64,000 nucleotides of DNA from Hippopus hippopus (taxonomy: Eukaryota > Mollusca > Bivalvia > Cardiida > Cardiidae), in assembly GCA_946811185.2 (NCBI GenBank), contig OX328101.1, positions 26,830,122-26,894,121 on the forward strand, in the 5' to 3' direction. Both the position numbers and the translations under genes were made by a program. How positions within the stretch are numbered: position 1 is the first letter of the stretch; the number at the start of each line of letters is the position of its first letter. The notes below the pieces were generated by a model, which did no database searches, was not told the DNA's origin, and worked only from the letters and a program-made list of their open reading frames with translations. Positions 1-10,854 of the stretch are shown here, one piece after another.

Positions 1-256
1 AATTACTGGCTGTGGAAACCACCCAACTAGCTGCTAAGCAGGCATACATAAGAAAAATACAGTAGGTTTTACATTTTTAAGCCTTTTTTTTTAATGAAAA
101 TAATAATTAATGCTGTCTCCTACAGAAACAGATAGGGAGGCAAAATGAAATTGAAATTCAAAATGATCAGCTATGCTTTGATTTTTGGCTATAAGAAATT
201 ATTAGGTTGATTTTTCTAAACCCTTGAATGGTGTAATTAGGAGCATGCTGCATATT
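1..256. other. Unassigned AT-rich DNA
   Basis: No gene or repeat is recognised. Confidence 0.5.
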
Positions 257-485
257 TAAACCCTTTACCACACAATTCCATGTTTTAGGGACCTAGAGGA
301 AGAAGCCTTCTTAAAATGCTATGGTAAAGGGAGAAGATGCTGGTTACCAGCATTTTCTCCTTTTTTCCACAATGGTTTTTACCCATTCGAAAGCAAATCA
401 TCATTTGAGCCAAGTTTAATTTTTTTGTCTGCAAATGCTTTGAATTTGGAAAAGGCAAAAAATTTATCATCTGGTACAGGGTTAA
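257..485 (+). mobile_element. TTAA MITE copy, full length
   Basis: The copy runs from TTTAAACCCTTTACCACACAATTCC to CTGGTACAGGGTTAA. The left palindrome arm is altered (GGTAAAGGGAGAAGATGCTGG), while the right arm CCAGCATTTTCTCC is intact. Confidence 0.75.
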
Positions 486-597
486 CTATTGCTTGATGCC
501 AGGGGCACATTTTTTTCCTGATCTTGCCATGCATTTTGAAAATCTTCCAGTTTCGCGTTTGTACATATATGTCTATATTTTGGTTTTTGACTATCAG

Positions 598-650
598 AAA
601 TGTCTTGTCAAAATTGAAAGCATTTGCAGACGACAATTTAAATATGGCTT
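598..650 (-). mobile_element. TTAA MITE fragment
   Basis: Only the AAATTGAAAGCATTTGCAGA part with GACGACAATTTAAATATGGCT remains. Confidence 0.5.
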
Positions 651-1433
651 ATTTAAGGTGATATTTGCATAAAATTGTGTCAACTCTTGGTTATAAACAC
701 CTATTGACAGTGTTACTATTATCAAGTAACTTTGTGTCTGTACTAGTTGAAAATAAGTTTTGCCTTCTGTGCAATATCTGCAGGACATATGAATCAGTTT
801 TGAAATGCCATAGGCTGATGATTTTACCTTTCATGGTATTTAAGTATTGTGGGAAAAAAGAGAAAGTGTCTTGCATAGCAAATTCCTGCTTTTTCCACAA
901 TTTTTTTAAAGTCATTTATATCAGGTATGCTTAAAGACAATGATTCTATGCAACTAGGGACACAACCTCTATTCTGAATATGTTGACCTTTCACATTAAG
1001 ATGTGAAATCCTTTTTACTGTGCCAAAATGACCTTTCTGGACAATCAGAACTGTAATTTTGATATTCAAATATTTTTTTTGAGTTAGACAAAGGGACACA
1101 GATCTGAAGCTCATGTTAAAGCATTGTGGAAAAGATAGCATATTATCCTACCTGCTTTGACTTCTTTTTCCACAATTTCAATATCTTTTTGTTGAGAATT
1201 TAATGCATAAAATCTGTATTAGAATGATTAGAATGAAACGAACAACCTTTTTCTTTTTTTTTCAAATTTAATATTGCTCACTTCATTTAACCTGATCTTG
1301 ACCTTTATGCTGAATACAGAAGTAGGCATATAAATAGAACTCTGACTATTTTTCGGATAGTTATTTATACACGGGAAGGTATACAGGTAAGCAATTTAAC
1401 CCTTAGCCTACAAAGCGCGACTTTAGGAGCTAT
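651..1433. other. AT-rich DNA with decayed MITE hairpin cores
   Basis: The only visible structure is two worn arms of the TTAA MITE palindrome (near 840-905 and 1110-1190), each with a TTGTGGGAAAA-like and a TTTTTCCACAAT-like arm. Overlapping frames on both strands reach about 100 codons without family resemblance. Confidence 0.4.
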
Positions 1434-1502
1434 TGGGATCAGCATGGATCAAGATCAGACTCACTGCACAGAAAGTGCAGTCTGATCTTGGATCTACACT
1501 AT
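1434..1502. repeat. GCACA hairpin repeat, copy 1
   Basis: The inverted arms AAGATCAGACT and AGTCTGATCTT flank a CTGCAC-AGAAA-GTGCAG stem. The same hairpin recurs at seven other places in the window. Confidence 0.7.
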
Positions 1503-1845
1503 CCAGTGAGGAGATATTTCTCCCAGAAATAACTTTGAAGTTTCAATATTTCCTTTTTTTACTACTGACTGGAAAGTTTTCAAAACCAACATATTCAGTA
1601 GGTTGAGGGTTGATTGGCTTAAACCGTGCGTTACCATTCGGGACATATGCTGAGCGATGCCGAGGATAAAAATAGAATATTAATCTATTAAATGATTTTG
1701 AACAGGGTCAGGTTAAACGAAGTAGATAATAACTAGCATTTTATTTCAAATTATGAAAATCATTAATATCACATACACTCAGTGATTAATCTGGCAATGT
1801 GTCACCAAGTGGCATAAACACACAGAGAGATAAATATTTATATAT

Positions 1846-2112
1846 GGGCCATGCTCTATGAAAAAGGGACTTAATGCATCTCTGTGATGATCTATTATAC
1901 CAAGCAAGGCATCATATGATTATGGGTCTATAAACTCCATTTTGTCTAACAACCAACTGAATCATGAGGTAGACTGGTCCATGGACATACAGAAAATCTT
2001 CAAACGGCAAACATTGTGGGCCCACGCAAGCCTGGGCGGACCGCACAGGCTGACCTGGGTCAATTCTTTTTGTAGTTGCAGCTCCCTTTTCATCGAGCAT
2101 GGCTCAATTATA
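1846..2112 (+). repeat. CATGCTC MITE, copy 1
   Basis: This roughly 265-bp non-coding element has inverted ends (GGGCCATGCTCTATGAAAAAGG and its complement near 2080-2105) and a central dyad around CAGGCTGACCTGGGTCAA. It is flanked by TATATA-type DNA. Three relatives lie at 19022, 38336 and 62276. Confidence 0.65.
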
Positions 2113-3125
2113 TATACACATTCACAGGTATTGGTTATGAGCAACATGTGGATACCAAACAGATTCCAGCTGCTATTCAACGTGGCAATTTCAAACCTGT
2201 CCATTTATCTGGAAATCCAGTTCTAGAAGAAACAGTTCCAAAAGTGTCTGTGTATTTTGATAAACTGTAACTTTTGATTTTTTTTATGTTTTTCAGATAA
2301 TGTTTATGTGTTTTTTGTCATGTTACAATCATTTTGTCATAAGTATTTTAGATTTTCCTGAAATAGATAGGCATTAGAACATTCAGTATTGGATAGGCTT
2401 GAAAACATTTGAAAAAAGGGGAAAATGTAGGTACTGGGCAACTATCCTTTTCCCTCATTCTTTTTAAATTGTTAACTGCTACAAAGCTGTTGAAATACCT
2501 GTTTGTTTGGAAAAGGTTGATATGGTTTAGAAACAGGATCAGGCTAAAAAGATCATACAAGGATCAGACTAAAAAGATGTGCAGAATGCTTTTTGTGGAA
2601 TAGTATGTTTTATTAGTTTAAACATATTTTATTGCCATTTTTGGTACAAAATCATATTTATAACGTACAAACACAGAACTATTTGGCAAAGGGGTTTGAC
2701 CACAAGTTCTAACAACTTAAGTTCGGCCATTCCCTTGTGTTTCTGTTTTATTAGTATTTATAGATGGTACTATCTATATTCCGAAACATTTTTTAACTGT
2801 TATATTATGAAATTATCCATTTGAGACAATACTTAGACTGCAATTAAGCATGGTTATTTTTCATATTTGTATACCCCACTTTTGTTGTATTTTACATTGT
2901 CGTAACTAGAGTGGGAAACATTGCAAAAAACATGCATTTGGTTGTCTGAGCAAATGGTTCTTTTTTCACAATGCTTTCATAAATATTTCCAATTGGATAT
3001 TGACTGTTTTCAGTCGTTTAATCTGTGGTTACCAGAGTATTCCAGCCATACTCCAGTGTGGTTCATTGGAGGCTTTGCTGTGCAAAAAGTGTTCATGAAT
3101 GTTTGTGCGTAATACTTTAAAATTC
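2113..3125. other. Unassigned AT-rich DNA
   Basis: No gene is supported. A very worn hairpin resembling the TTAA MITE core may lie at 2395-2460. Confidence 0.4.
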
Positions 3126-3126
3126 T

Positions 3127-3352
3127 TTAACTCTTTACCAAATGACAAAATTTTGACTTTTCCAAATCCAAAGCATTTGCAGGTGACAAATTTGGCTCAT
3201 TGAAAAAAATTGTTATTGGTATGGTGGTATTGTGGGAAAATGAGGAAATTCTGATCACCAGAAATTTGATAACAACATTTTCTCCTCTTCCCTCATTTTC
3301 AAATGCCTTTTTCTCAGGGTTGTTAAAACACCAGATTGTTTGGTAAAGGGTT
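3127..3352 (-). mobile_element. TTAA MITE copy, full length
   Basis: The copy begins TTAACTCTTTACCAAATGACA and ends TTTGGTAAAGGGTT. The palindrome is decayed around GAAATTCTGATCACCAGAAATT. Confidence 0.7.
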
Positions 3353-3379
3353 CTTAAACATGGCTTTGTGACTTGACCA

Positions 3380-3583
3380 CTAACTCTTTACCACATGACA
3401 AAATTTTATATTGGTCCAAATTGAAAGCTTTTGCAGACCACCAATTAAATGTGGCTTGAATGATTAGATTTCAGTTTGAAAGGTAAGAAAACATAGTGGG
3501 AAAAGTAGAAAATGTGGTTACCTGCATTTTCTACTCTTCCCACTATGTTTTCAAAAATTCTTGTTGTGTGGTAATTGGTTAAG
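3380..3583 (-). mobile_element. TTAA MITE copy with paired arm changes
   Basis: The copy begins CTAACTCTTTACCACATGACA. Both arms share the same two departures from consensus: ACATAGTGGG with CCCACTATGT, and GTAGAAAATG with CATTTTCTAC. Confidence 0.78.
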
Positions 3584-4790
3584 CTACAGTAGCAAGCCCC
3601 CAGGATTCATTATGAAGATTTATGCAAAGTCTTTTGAAAATTCTCAAACGGTGGAACAACAGCTTTGATTAGACTCTTGACATTTGACCTCCTAGAGTGA
3701 CTTTGACTGGGTGTGAAAAAAATGCTTGTTTCATCTTGTTGTTAATCTTAAGGCTAGTTTCTGCTCTTTGCCAGTAATTGATTTCTCCGTGCCTTATTAT
3801 TACATGTACTAGGAACTTTCAGCCTGCCATTTATAAGCAAAAATGTTTGTCTCAGTTGAGAGTTATCTGCCCGTATTTACTTTTACCTACTATGTGTGCT
3901 AGGAAATCAACTCAGCTTTGCATTGGTGTCTTGTTTAAAGCTTTATGCAGGTTTATAGATATTATGCATGAAGATTTATGATGTTAAAAGGTCTAAAAAA
4001 CCATTTTACTATGTATTTCTTCTCAGCGATTTCAATATGCATCTTTCTTGACCGACATGCTTGTGTACCACAGTAAAATTAACAAAATCTTGTCATTTAA
4101 TTGGTTTAAATTGTAAATCTAAATCTCTAAGCACTAATTAAGATTAATTTATCAATAAGTATTTCACAGAGATAGGAAGTGGTGTGTTTTGAACTTAAGA
4201 AAGAATTGAAGATCATTGATTTTAAGAAATGTTTTTTGTATATTTTTATGGAAACGTCAAAATAGTGGTGTGTATGTTCAAAATCAAATATTTTCAGTTA
4301 CGTGCGGTGAAAGATGCTGAAAATCACATATGTTGTTCCAAATAGGTTTTAGAAAAAAAACTGTGTATGGTTTATCCATGCCCCATTCATTAAAGTATGA
4401 TATTTCTGAAAATAACTTGGAGGGTTTGTCTCAGAAAAAATGGAAAAAAATAAAGAAAATCCTGTTACACTTCGTGTTAGTTTTGTCATATTTTCTCTGA
4501 TTTTTATAATTTACAACAGAATTATTAGTACTCCTGAAAGAATATTATGTGCTGAGTCTTCTAGTACCAAATTTGATACAAAATACCATAAATTTGAAAA
4601 AAATATTTACATTTTAATTCCTTAGGGGTGGTGTCAATTTTGTTGCGGAGTCTGGAATTGGGGTGGATTTTCAAAAATTCGTATAACTTTACTTTTTATC
4701 GGGCAATGTTTCTGATTTTTCATAACTAAGACACTAAGACAATAACAAATAAGTTAATAATTATGATTTTTTTTTTCCTTCATTTTGACA
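3583..4790. other. Unassigned AT-rich DNA
   Basis: Short open frames on the plus strand (3778-3981 and 4440-4625) show no family signature. No repeat is recognised. Confidence 0.4.
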
Positions 4791-5435
4791 TATTGCCAAT
4801 TACAGTTTGGCAACCTTAATTTTATTCCATATATTCACATGGTTTCTAGCTCTATTGCCGAGCCCTGGTAACTCAGTCGGTAGCCTACAGGACTTGAGAA
4901 CAGGGGGTCGTGAGTTCGATCCCCGGCTTGGCCAATTTCTTTCCGAGGATTGACGATAGTCATTGTCACAGGATTCATTCCTCTCTCACCGCTGATCGTT
5001 GTTTCGACGATGGTTATGTGGGAAAGCAGCCAGTGGCTTGGAAAGAATATTGTGTGGAGTACTGGTAACAGAAAACCCAGGAAAGCATGGATAGGTGCAC
5101 TGGCCGCCGCGATATAAGTGAAATAATGTTGTAAAAAAAACGGCGTTAAACACCATTCAATCAATCAATCTTTCTCTATCCGTCATGCATCCTACTGTCA
5201 AGGGACGTTACTCCTGACTCCTCCTAATGATCAAAGGGAGACCACCAATACACAAATAATCCTAACTTTGTCATGAGTACTCTCCCTTCAACAAAAAAGG
5301 TATTCATTTGCTTAGTAGGTCGACTTTCAAGCCAAAATTTGAGTATAATTTCTCCCTTTCTTTTTTTCAAATTATTAATTCCACCCAATGGCTTCCTTGA
5401 CAAATACCACATCAGCGTTTTCAACGCTTTGATTT
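4790..5435 (+). repeat. GTGGTATTTGTC repeat, copy C (split by a SINE)
   Basis: The stretch 5171-5435 matches 41873-42130, including CATGCATCCTACTGTCAAGG and the end CTTGACAAATACCAC. The few tens of bases before 4855 match the part just upstream in copy B. The SINE at 4855-5170 interrupts it. Confidence 0.75.
4855..5170 (+). mobile_element. tRNA-derived SINE, full length
   Basis: The head is tRNA-like, with A box TGGTAACTCAGTCGG and B box GAGTTCGATCCCC, followed by a body and an (AATC)n tail. It sits inside the GTGGTATTTGTC repeat copy C, and TTTCT..CTCTAT-like DNA lies on both sides. Confidence 0.85.
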
Positions 5436-5716
5436 CATACTGTTCTCAAAAGGCTTCCTTCTCAGGATCAATAGAAGTCGGAATTGTGTAGGTAAAGCTT
5501 AACCTGTTGCTAGTCACGCATTTTGAGAAGCACTAAAAATCTGGGACAATCTATTCAAAGCAGAAACATCTGATTGAAAAGAAATGCCATTTTTTGCTGT
5601 TTTGAAAACATGGTGGGAAAAGCAGCTATTCCTTCTTTCAAGAAATTACTCCCTTTCCACACCTTTAAAAACTGCTCACAACAGGCATGTAAACTTTTTA
5701 CAAAAAAATCCAAACT
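5436..5716. other. Unassigned DNA with one worn MITE core
   Basis: A decayed TTAA MITE palindrome may lie at 5600-5665 (GAAAACATGGTGGGAAAAG). Nothing else is recognised. Confidence 0.4.
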
Positions 5717-5944
5717 TTAATTTTTTACCACTCAGTGTCAAGTTTAAGTGACTCTGAGGAAATACCTTCTTGGAAAACCTTGTCGAAAAAAGATAAAATG
5801 GTGGTAAGCAGGATTTTCTCCTTTTCCAACAAGGTTTTCTACACTTTTACTGACAATCACCAGCATTTCAGCTGAAGTTAATTTGTTGTCTACAAGTGCT
5901 TTCAATTTGGACTAGTCTTAAATTTGTCGTTTGGTAATGAGTTA
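5717..5944 (+). mobile_element. TTAA MITE copy
   Basis: The copy runs from TTAATTTTTTACCACTCAGTG to GTCGTTTGGTAATGAGTTA. The arms are present but imperfect. Confidence 0.7.
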
Positions 5945-6200
5945 CGGAACATGTCAAAGGCTTTTGAAAACATCGTGGGAAAAAAGGAGAAATTGCTTGT
6001 AACAAGCAGTTTCTCCCACAAGATTTTCTAAGGTTTTCATGACCAAGGTACGGTAACTGATGTGGAGCCATATCTCATTTGTGCAAAATGAGCAATTTCT
6101 TCTTTTTCCATAGAGTTTTCGTACCTTTCAGAGACAAATTCCAACATTGAGCCACATTGAATTTGTCATCTGCCAATGCTTTCAATTTTGAAGAGTGAAC
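5945..6200 (+). mobile_element. TTAA MITE, rearranged copy
   Basis: A core hairpin at 5965-6035 is followed by a second right half. The hairpin tip reads GCTTGTAACAAGC where the consensus is GCTGGTTACCAGC, a change present on both arms. Confidence 0.55.
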
Positions 6201-6288
6201 ATTTTTGTCAACTTGTAAAGAGATAATATCATATTTGCAAGTATGTGAAATGATACAGTTGATAAACCGTCAGTTATGTATTGTCTCC

Positions 6289-6475
6289 CGAACCCTTTAG
6301 CCAACAATCCCGAGTTTAATGACCCTAAGGAAGAAGCCTTTTGAAAACATTGTGGGTAACCAGCATTTTCTCCTTTTCCCATCATGTTTTCTACCCTATC
6401 AACTTCAACAAACTTAGCCACACTTGTTCGGTAGTTTGGACAAGTCTTAAATTTTGTCGTGTGGTCAAGGGTTAA
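6289..6475 (+). mobile_element. TTAA MITE copy lacking the left arm
   Basis: ACCCTTTAGCCAACAATCCC leads into ACATTGTGGGTAACCAGCATTT, so most of the left palindrome arm is deleted. It ends GTCAAGGGTTAA and shares TTAA 6472-6475 with the next copy. Confidence 0.72.
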
Positions 6476-6660
6476 CTCTTACCAGTAGACAAGAATTTAA
6501 ATATTTTCAAATTGGAAGCATTTGCAGATGAAATATTCAGTGTGACACAATAGGTTGGATTTGCTCTTGAAGGAGTAGAAAACATGATGGGAAAAGAAGA
6601 AAATCCTGGTTCTGACGAAATGTTCACAAGCTTTCTTCCTCAGGGTTGTTATAAAGTTGA
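6472..6660 (-). mobile_element. TTAA MITE copy, adjacent insertion
   Basis: The copy begins at the TTAA that ends the previous copy, with TTAACTCTTACCAGTAGACA. The right end is worn. Confidence 0.65.
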
Positions 6661-6716
6661 TTATTAGGATCAAGATCAGAGTGTGCAGTCTGATATTGAT
6701 CTACACCCTAAGCTAT
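6661..6716. repeat. GCACA hairpin repeat, partial
   Basis: GATCAAGATCAGAGTGTGCA is followed by GTCTGATATTGATCTACACC. One side of the central stem is lost. Confidence 0.55.
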
Positions 6717-6820
6717 GCTATTCTACAGCATGATGGAACAGTCACATAATGCAGTATTAAATTTTTTGTGATTTACACAATAAAAAAAACTCTTGGGAGT
6801 GAAAGAGTTAAACCAAGAGA

Positions 6821-7050
6821 GGGATCTTGCCTGGCTCAGTAATAAAGTGTAGGACTCGTAACCTGAATGCCTTGGTTTCCGGCACAGGAAGCACTTTGTT
6901 TTCTGTTGGAGTGCCCTTTGGCAAGACATTTCAGAGTCCTCGTCTAGTGCTATAGAAATCTATTATATGCAAAGGTGAGCTGTTGTGGTAATATGGCTGT
7001 AATAATGTTGAAAGCGCAGTTCCGCACCATCCAATCAATAAATCAATCAA
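6821..7050 (+). mobile_element. tRNA-derived SINE
   Basis: CCTGGCTCAGTAATAAAGTG stands as the A-box region. The body has GGCAAGACATTTCAGAGTCC, and the tail is AATCAATAAATCAATCAA. The same type occurs at 49868, 50695 and 58308. Confidence 0.75.
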
Positions 7051-7617
7051 ATAAAAACTTTGGACAAACTTACTTGGTATACAACTGTAGGTAAAAATCA
7101 TGGTTTGTTCCAGGAAGGTACAAGGTTTGATTGCAGTCCAGGTCTATGATATCTACCCAGGAGGCTTGGAGACTCAAACAGTTTTGGTTTCCGTGGCAAC
7201 GTTAATAGTATTCTTGATAGACACTGCCTGTGTAAACAGTGCCACAATCCTCATCTTCAAGCCTGACAGAAAAATAGTAAAAACAAATAGCTTCTAAGGG
7301 ACTTTTACAAATAATAGAAGTATTTAAGGAGTGTCAAAAGCATATACATGTATCATACAAAGCTTAAGAAGTACATCTCTCAAAACATGAGAGTGAAAAT
7401 ACGGTATCAAAATCCACTATCTGTGACAATAGGTTAACAGGTCAAATCCTAAGAAAAATCTTGATCTCATTGTGGAAACAACATCTCTAGTCCTCTGCTG
7501 ATGAACCCTGGTCAGAAGATTTTATTATGAATAAGTGTTACATGATGAGTTTGAAAATTGAGGCCCAAGATAGTTATAAAAACTGGGTCACTAGGTCAAA
7601 TCTTAAAAAGGCGTGAG
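7051..7617. other. Unassigned DNA
   Basis: A 65-codon open frame (7100-7297, plus) has hydrophobic stretches but no start context or family match I can name. Confidence 0.4.
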
Positions 7618-7832
7618 ATGTAACTATTTTACTCTTTCCAAAACAACAGAATTTTAGACTGGTCCAAATCAACCGCATTTGGCAATGACAAATGTGAATG
7701 AAAGAATTTAAACTTGCTTTTGGAAGGGTAGAAAACATTGTGGGAAAAAGAGAAAAATGCTGGTTATCTGTTTTTTCTCCTTTTCCCACAATGTCTTCAA
7801 AAGGCTTCTTTCTCAGGGTCATTAAAAATCTG
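7618..7832 (-). mobile_element. TTAA MITE copy
   Basis: The palindrome is strong (ACATTGTGGGAAAAAGAG with TTTCTCCTTTTCCCACAATG). The termini are worn. Confidence 0.7.
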
Positions 7833-7837
7833 TGCAG

Positions 7838-8372
7838 AACCCCAGTAGCTCAGTCTGTAGCATACAGGACTTGAGAACAGATGGTAGCTGGTTTGATCAC
7901 GGCAATGCCAATTTCTTTCAAAGGATTGATGATAGTCACTGGGACAGGATTCATTCCTCTCTCACCGCGGATCATTGTTTCGACGATAGTTATGTGGTTA
8001 ACTCTTTACCAATCGACAAAATTTTAGACTTGTCCAAATTGAGAGCATTTGCAGACGACATAATAAATGTGACTAAAAATTGAAATTTGTTTAAGGAAGG
8101 GAAGAAAACATTGCGGACAGAGGAGAAAATGCTGGTTTCCAGCATTTTCTCCTTTTCCCACAATGCTTTCAAAAGGCTTTTTCAGGTTCGTCAAAAGTCG
8201 GAATTGTGTGGTAAAGGGTTAATTAAACAGCCAGTGGCTTGAAAAGAAGATTGTGCGGAGTACTGGTAAAGAGAAACTCTGTGAAAGCATGGATAGGTGC
8301 TCTGGCCATGGGATACTCGTATAACTGAAATAATGTTGAAAACTGCGTTAAACACCATACAATCATAATCAA
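7838..8372 (+). mobile_element. tRNA-derived SINE interrupted by a TTAA MITE
   Basis: The head CCCAGTAGCTCAGTCTGTAG and first half run to 7997, and the second half resumes at 8223 (TTAAACAGCCAGTGGCTTG), ending in an AATCATAATCAAA tail. Laid against the SINE at 4855, the two halves join where the MITE sits. Confidence 0.85.
7998..8222 (-). mobile_element. TTAA MITE copy nested in a SINE (defines element ends)
   Basis: A 217-bp element lies between TTAA 7998-8001 and TTAA 8219-8222, with termini CTCTTTACC and GGTAAAGGG. The host SINE has no such insert in its other copies, so the boundaries and the TTAA duplication are direct. Confidence 0.92.
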
Positions 8373-8594
8373 ATGTTAAAAGTCTGCAGAGTGCAGTAAA
8401 AGGTTAAGTGGAAAAGTTATGAATGTAAGTATTGAATTTTTGTCTAAATAATTTCTTGGACAAGTTCGAAATGAGCCTCTTTGAGTCAATTGGAAGTATC
8501 TTAGAAAGCTCCTATTTGAAATCTAGACCTACCCTGTCCATGAAACCTGATCAAAAATGGATATCTTGGATGAAACAGTAGATCACTAGACTAT

Positions 8595-9512
8595 AGCAAA
8601 GGAAAACTAGAGTCCCTTGAGGGCCTGAATAGCTCTACTGGCAGTGATTTTGCTTATTTTCTAATATACATCATTATTTTATGATGAACAAAGGGAGAAG
8701 ACAAACACATACACACACACAAAAAGGAAAGGCTGGTGAGGGGGGCTTGAACAATCCCGGCAAATGTCAAAGAAATGTGACCAGTATTATGGACTGTGTT
8801 GACTAAACAAGACTAAGTGATCAAATGGCTGTTTTTCCTAAACTGATAGCTGGGTTTTCTCCTTGATGATACGATACAAGTGACCTGTACAAGTTCCTAA
8901 AGAACTGAATCTAAAATGCTGACTGAATCACATTAAAGAAGAAATGTATACATGTATTTTCCACTTTATATGGCTACTTTTCCCTAACTAGTTGTTTGAA
9001 TTTTTTTTTTTTTTTTTTTCAAAATCAATAGGCTATAAGATATTGATGATACAAATCAGCTGTGCAAGTTTCATGAAATTCAGATAGAAAATGCAGACTT
9101 TATCACATAAACAAAAAATGTAAATTTTCAACTTTAATGGCTACTTTTCTCCTTCCTATTTGTCAGATTTGTTTCCTAAATCAATAGGATTGAAGCTTGA
9201 TGATATAAAGCAAAATTAATGTGCAAGTTTCATGAAAATCCAACCACATAACTATGTGAACTTTATCATGTAAACAAGAAATGCAAATTTTCAATTTTAA
9301 ATGGCTACTTTTCCTTTACTGATTGTCAGGGTTTTCAAAATCATTAGGGTTCAAGCTATTGATGATACATGTATAAACAAATCCGACCACAAATGCAGAC
9401 CTTATCACATAAACAAGAAAACGACTAACAGACAGATGGACGGACATACAAATGGACATACAATAGAAACCACCCCATGAAATAACCTCTGCTGGCTTTC
9501 AGCCAGTAGAGC
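8595..9512 (+). repeat. GCTCTACTGGC-bounded array repeat
   Basis: The leader CTAGAGTCCCTTGAGGGCC is followed by GCTCTACTGGC at 8630. About four degenerate units of roughly 165 bp follow (each with GGCTACTTTTC, TTGATGATACA, CAAGTTTCATGAAA), then GACGGACATAC and a terminal hairpin GCTGGCTTTCAGCCAGTAGAGC with CAAAA. Confidence 0.75.
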
Positions 9513-9519
9513 AAAAAGA

Positions 9520-10165
9520 TATTTAACATTCCATATCACAATTTCAATTCATTATTCATGGAAATTTTGTCAGAATGTTAGTATGTATATCTCGTGTACA
9601 AGTTGGAAAAAACATGTAAGTCACCATGGGTTTAAACTAGGTCACTAGATCAACTCTTTGCCAAGAAAAACCTTCCATGCACCCCAGTGGGCCAATTTCC
9701 TTTCAAACTATCATGAAACTTGATCAGATCTTGTTCTAACATGAATGGTTGGTTATTCTTTTAAAAGCCTCTGGATATATCTTTGACAATTTCCAATATA
9801 AATAATCTAAAATAAAATAGAAATAGATCAAATCTTAATCATAGAAAAATCATTTCATGCACTCTTGAGGCCACATTTTTAGATGAATTGATACTGCAAC
9901 TTAGTAAGAACTTTTGGACTAGCTGTATCAGAAACAAACTTGAATATGGGTCATCCGAGGCCAAAATGTTGGTCACTGGGCCAAATCTGTGTAAAAGTTT
10001 TGTGTACTCTAGAAATTACATTTTTTGCACAGAATTCATGACTTCATGATATTTTATCATAATGTTTCTATTGCTAATATCTTGTTTTGACATAGATATA
10101 CTACTATTCTCTCAAAGGTACAAAGGCTCAAGTAAGCCGTCCAGGGAGTCAATGGCCCTCTTGTT
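9520..10165 (-). repeat. Dispersed repeat with the ACAAGAGGGCC leader
   Basis: Read on the minus strand, it starts at 10165 with AAACAAGAGGGCCATTGAC, the same leader as the larger arrays. Inside are loosely repeated phrases such as GGTCACTGGGCCAAATC. The far end is not defined. Confidence 0.5.
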
Positions 10166-10628
10166 TATTTGATCTTTCTCTGAATGAGAGAAAACTAAGG
10201 CTTTGACTTTCCAAGACAGTGTGGATTGGAAATTTTCAAAGTACAAAATAAAAGTGATTTTCAGGTTTTGAATAAGCAAAGTCAAAATTTGATTCTTAGA
10301 GATCCTCTGATAACAGATTACTGCTCTTCTATAGAAAAGGGAGTGGAGGAAAACCGGACCATGAAAGCCTTCTTGCTCAAAGCTTATGGTACATCTATAT
10401 AACTCGGGCTAGTTGTTAACTAACAAAAGAGGAACCTAAAGCAGAAGGGCAGGTAACTAGAGAAATATTTTTAATACAGTTACATTCCATTTTTGACTTT
10501 GTATTCTAACTTTCTTTCTAGACTTGGAATTTTAACTGAAGAGGCAAATGTTTAGTAAAAGCCTTGGCATTTACAGAGGTGTCAAAGATAAAACTACAAG
10601 ATACCTGGATTAGTTGTATGGTGATAAA
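10166..10628. other. Unassigned AT-rich DNA
   Basis: No gene or repeat is recognised. Confidence 0.4.
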
Positions 10629-10853
10629 TTGTTTACCACACGGTCCCAAATTTTAACAACCACAAGGAAACGGATTTTTGAAAATATTGTGGGAAAAGGA
10701 AAAAATGCTGGTAAGCACCCTTTTTTCCTTTTCCGACAATGTTTTCTACCCTTTTAAGCACAAATTTCATAATTTGTCCAACATTAAATTTGCCATCTGC
10801 AAATGCTTTCATTTTGGATTAGTCTAAAATTTTGTCTTCTGGTAAAGAGTTAA
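10629..10853 (+). mobile_element. TTAA MITE copy, full length
   Basis: The copy runs from TTGTTTACCACACGGTCCC to TTCTGGTAAAGAGTTAA. The arms are GTGGGAAAAGGAAAAAATGC and TTTTTTCCTTTTCCGACAAT. Confidence 0.75.
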
Positions 10854-10854
10854 C

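Noticed and set aside
4860..4935. A possible tRNA gene with A and B boxes
   Set aside because: It is the head of a SINE with relatives at 7838 and 29536, and it ends in an AATC tail.
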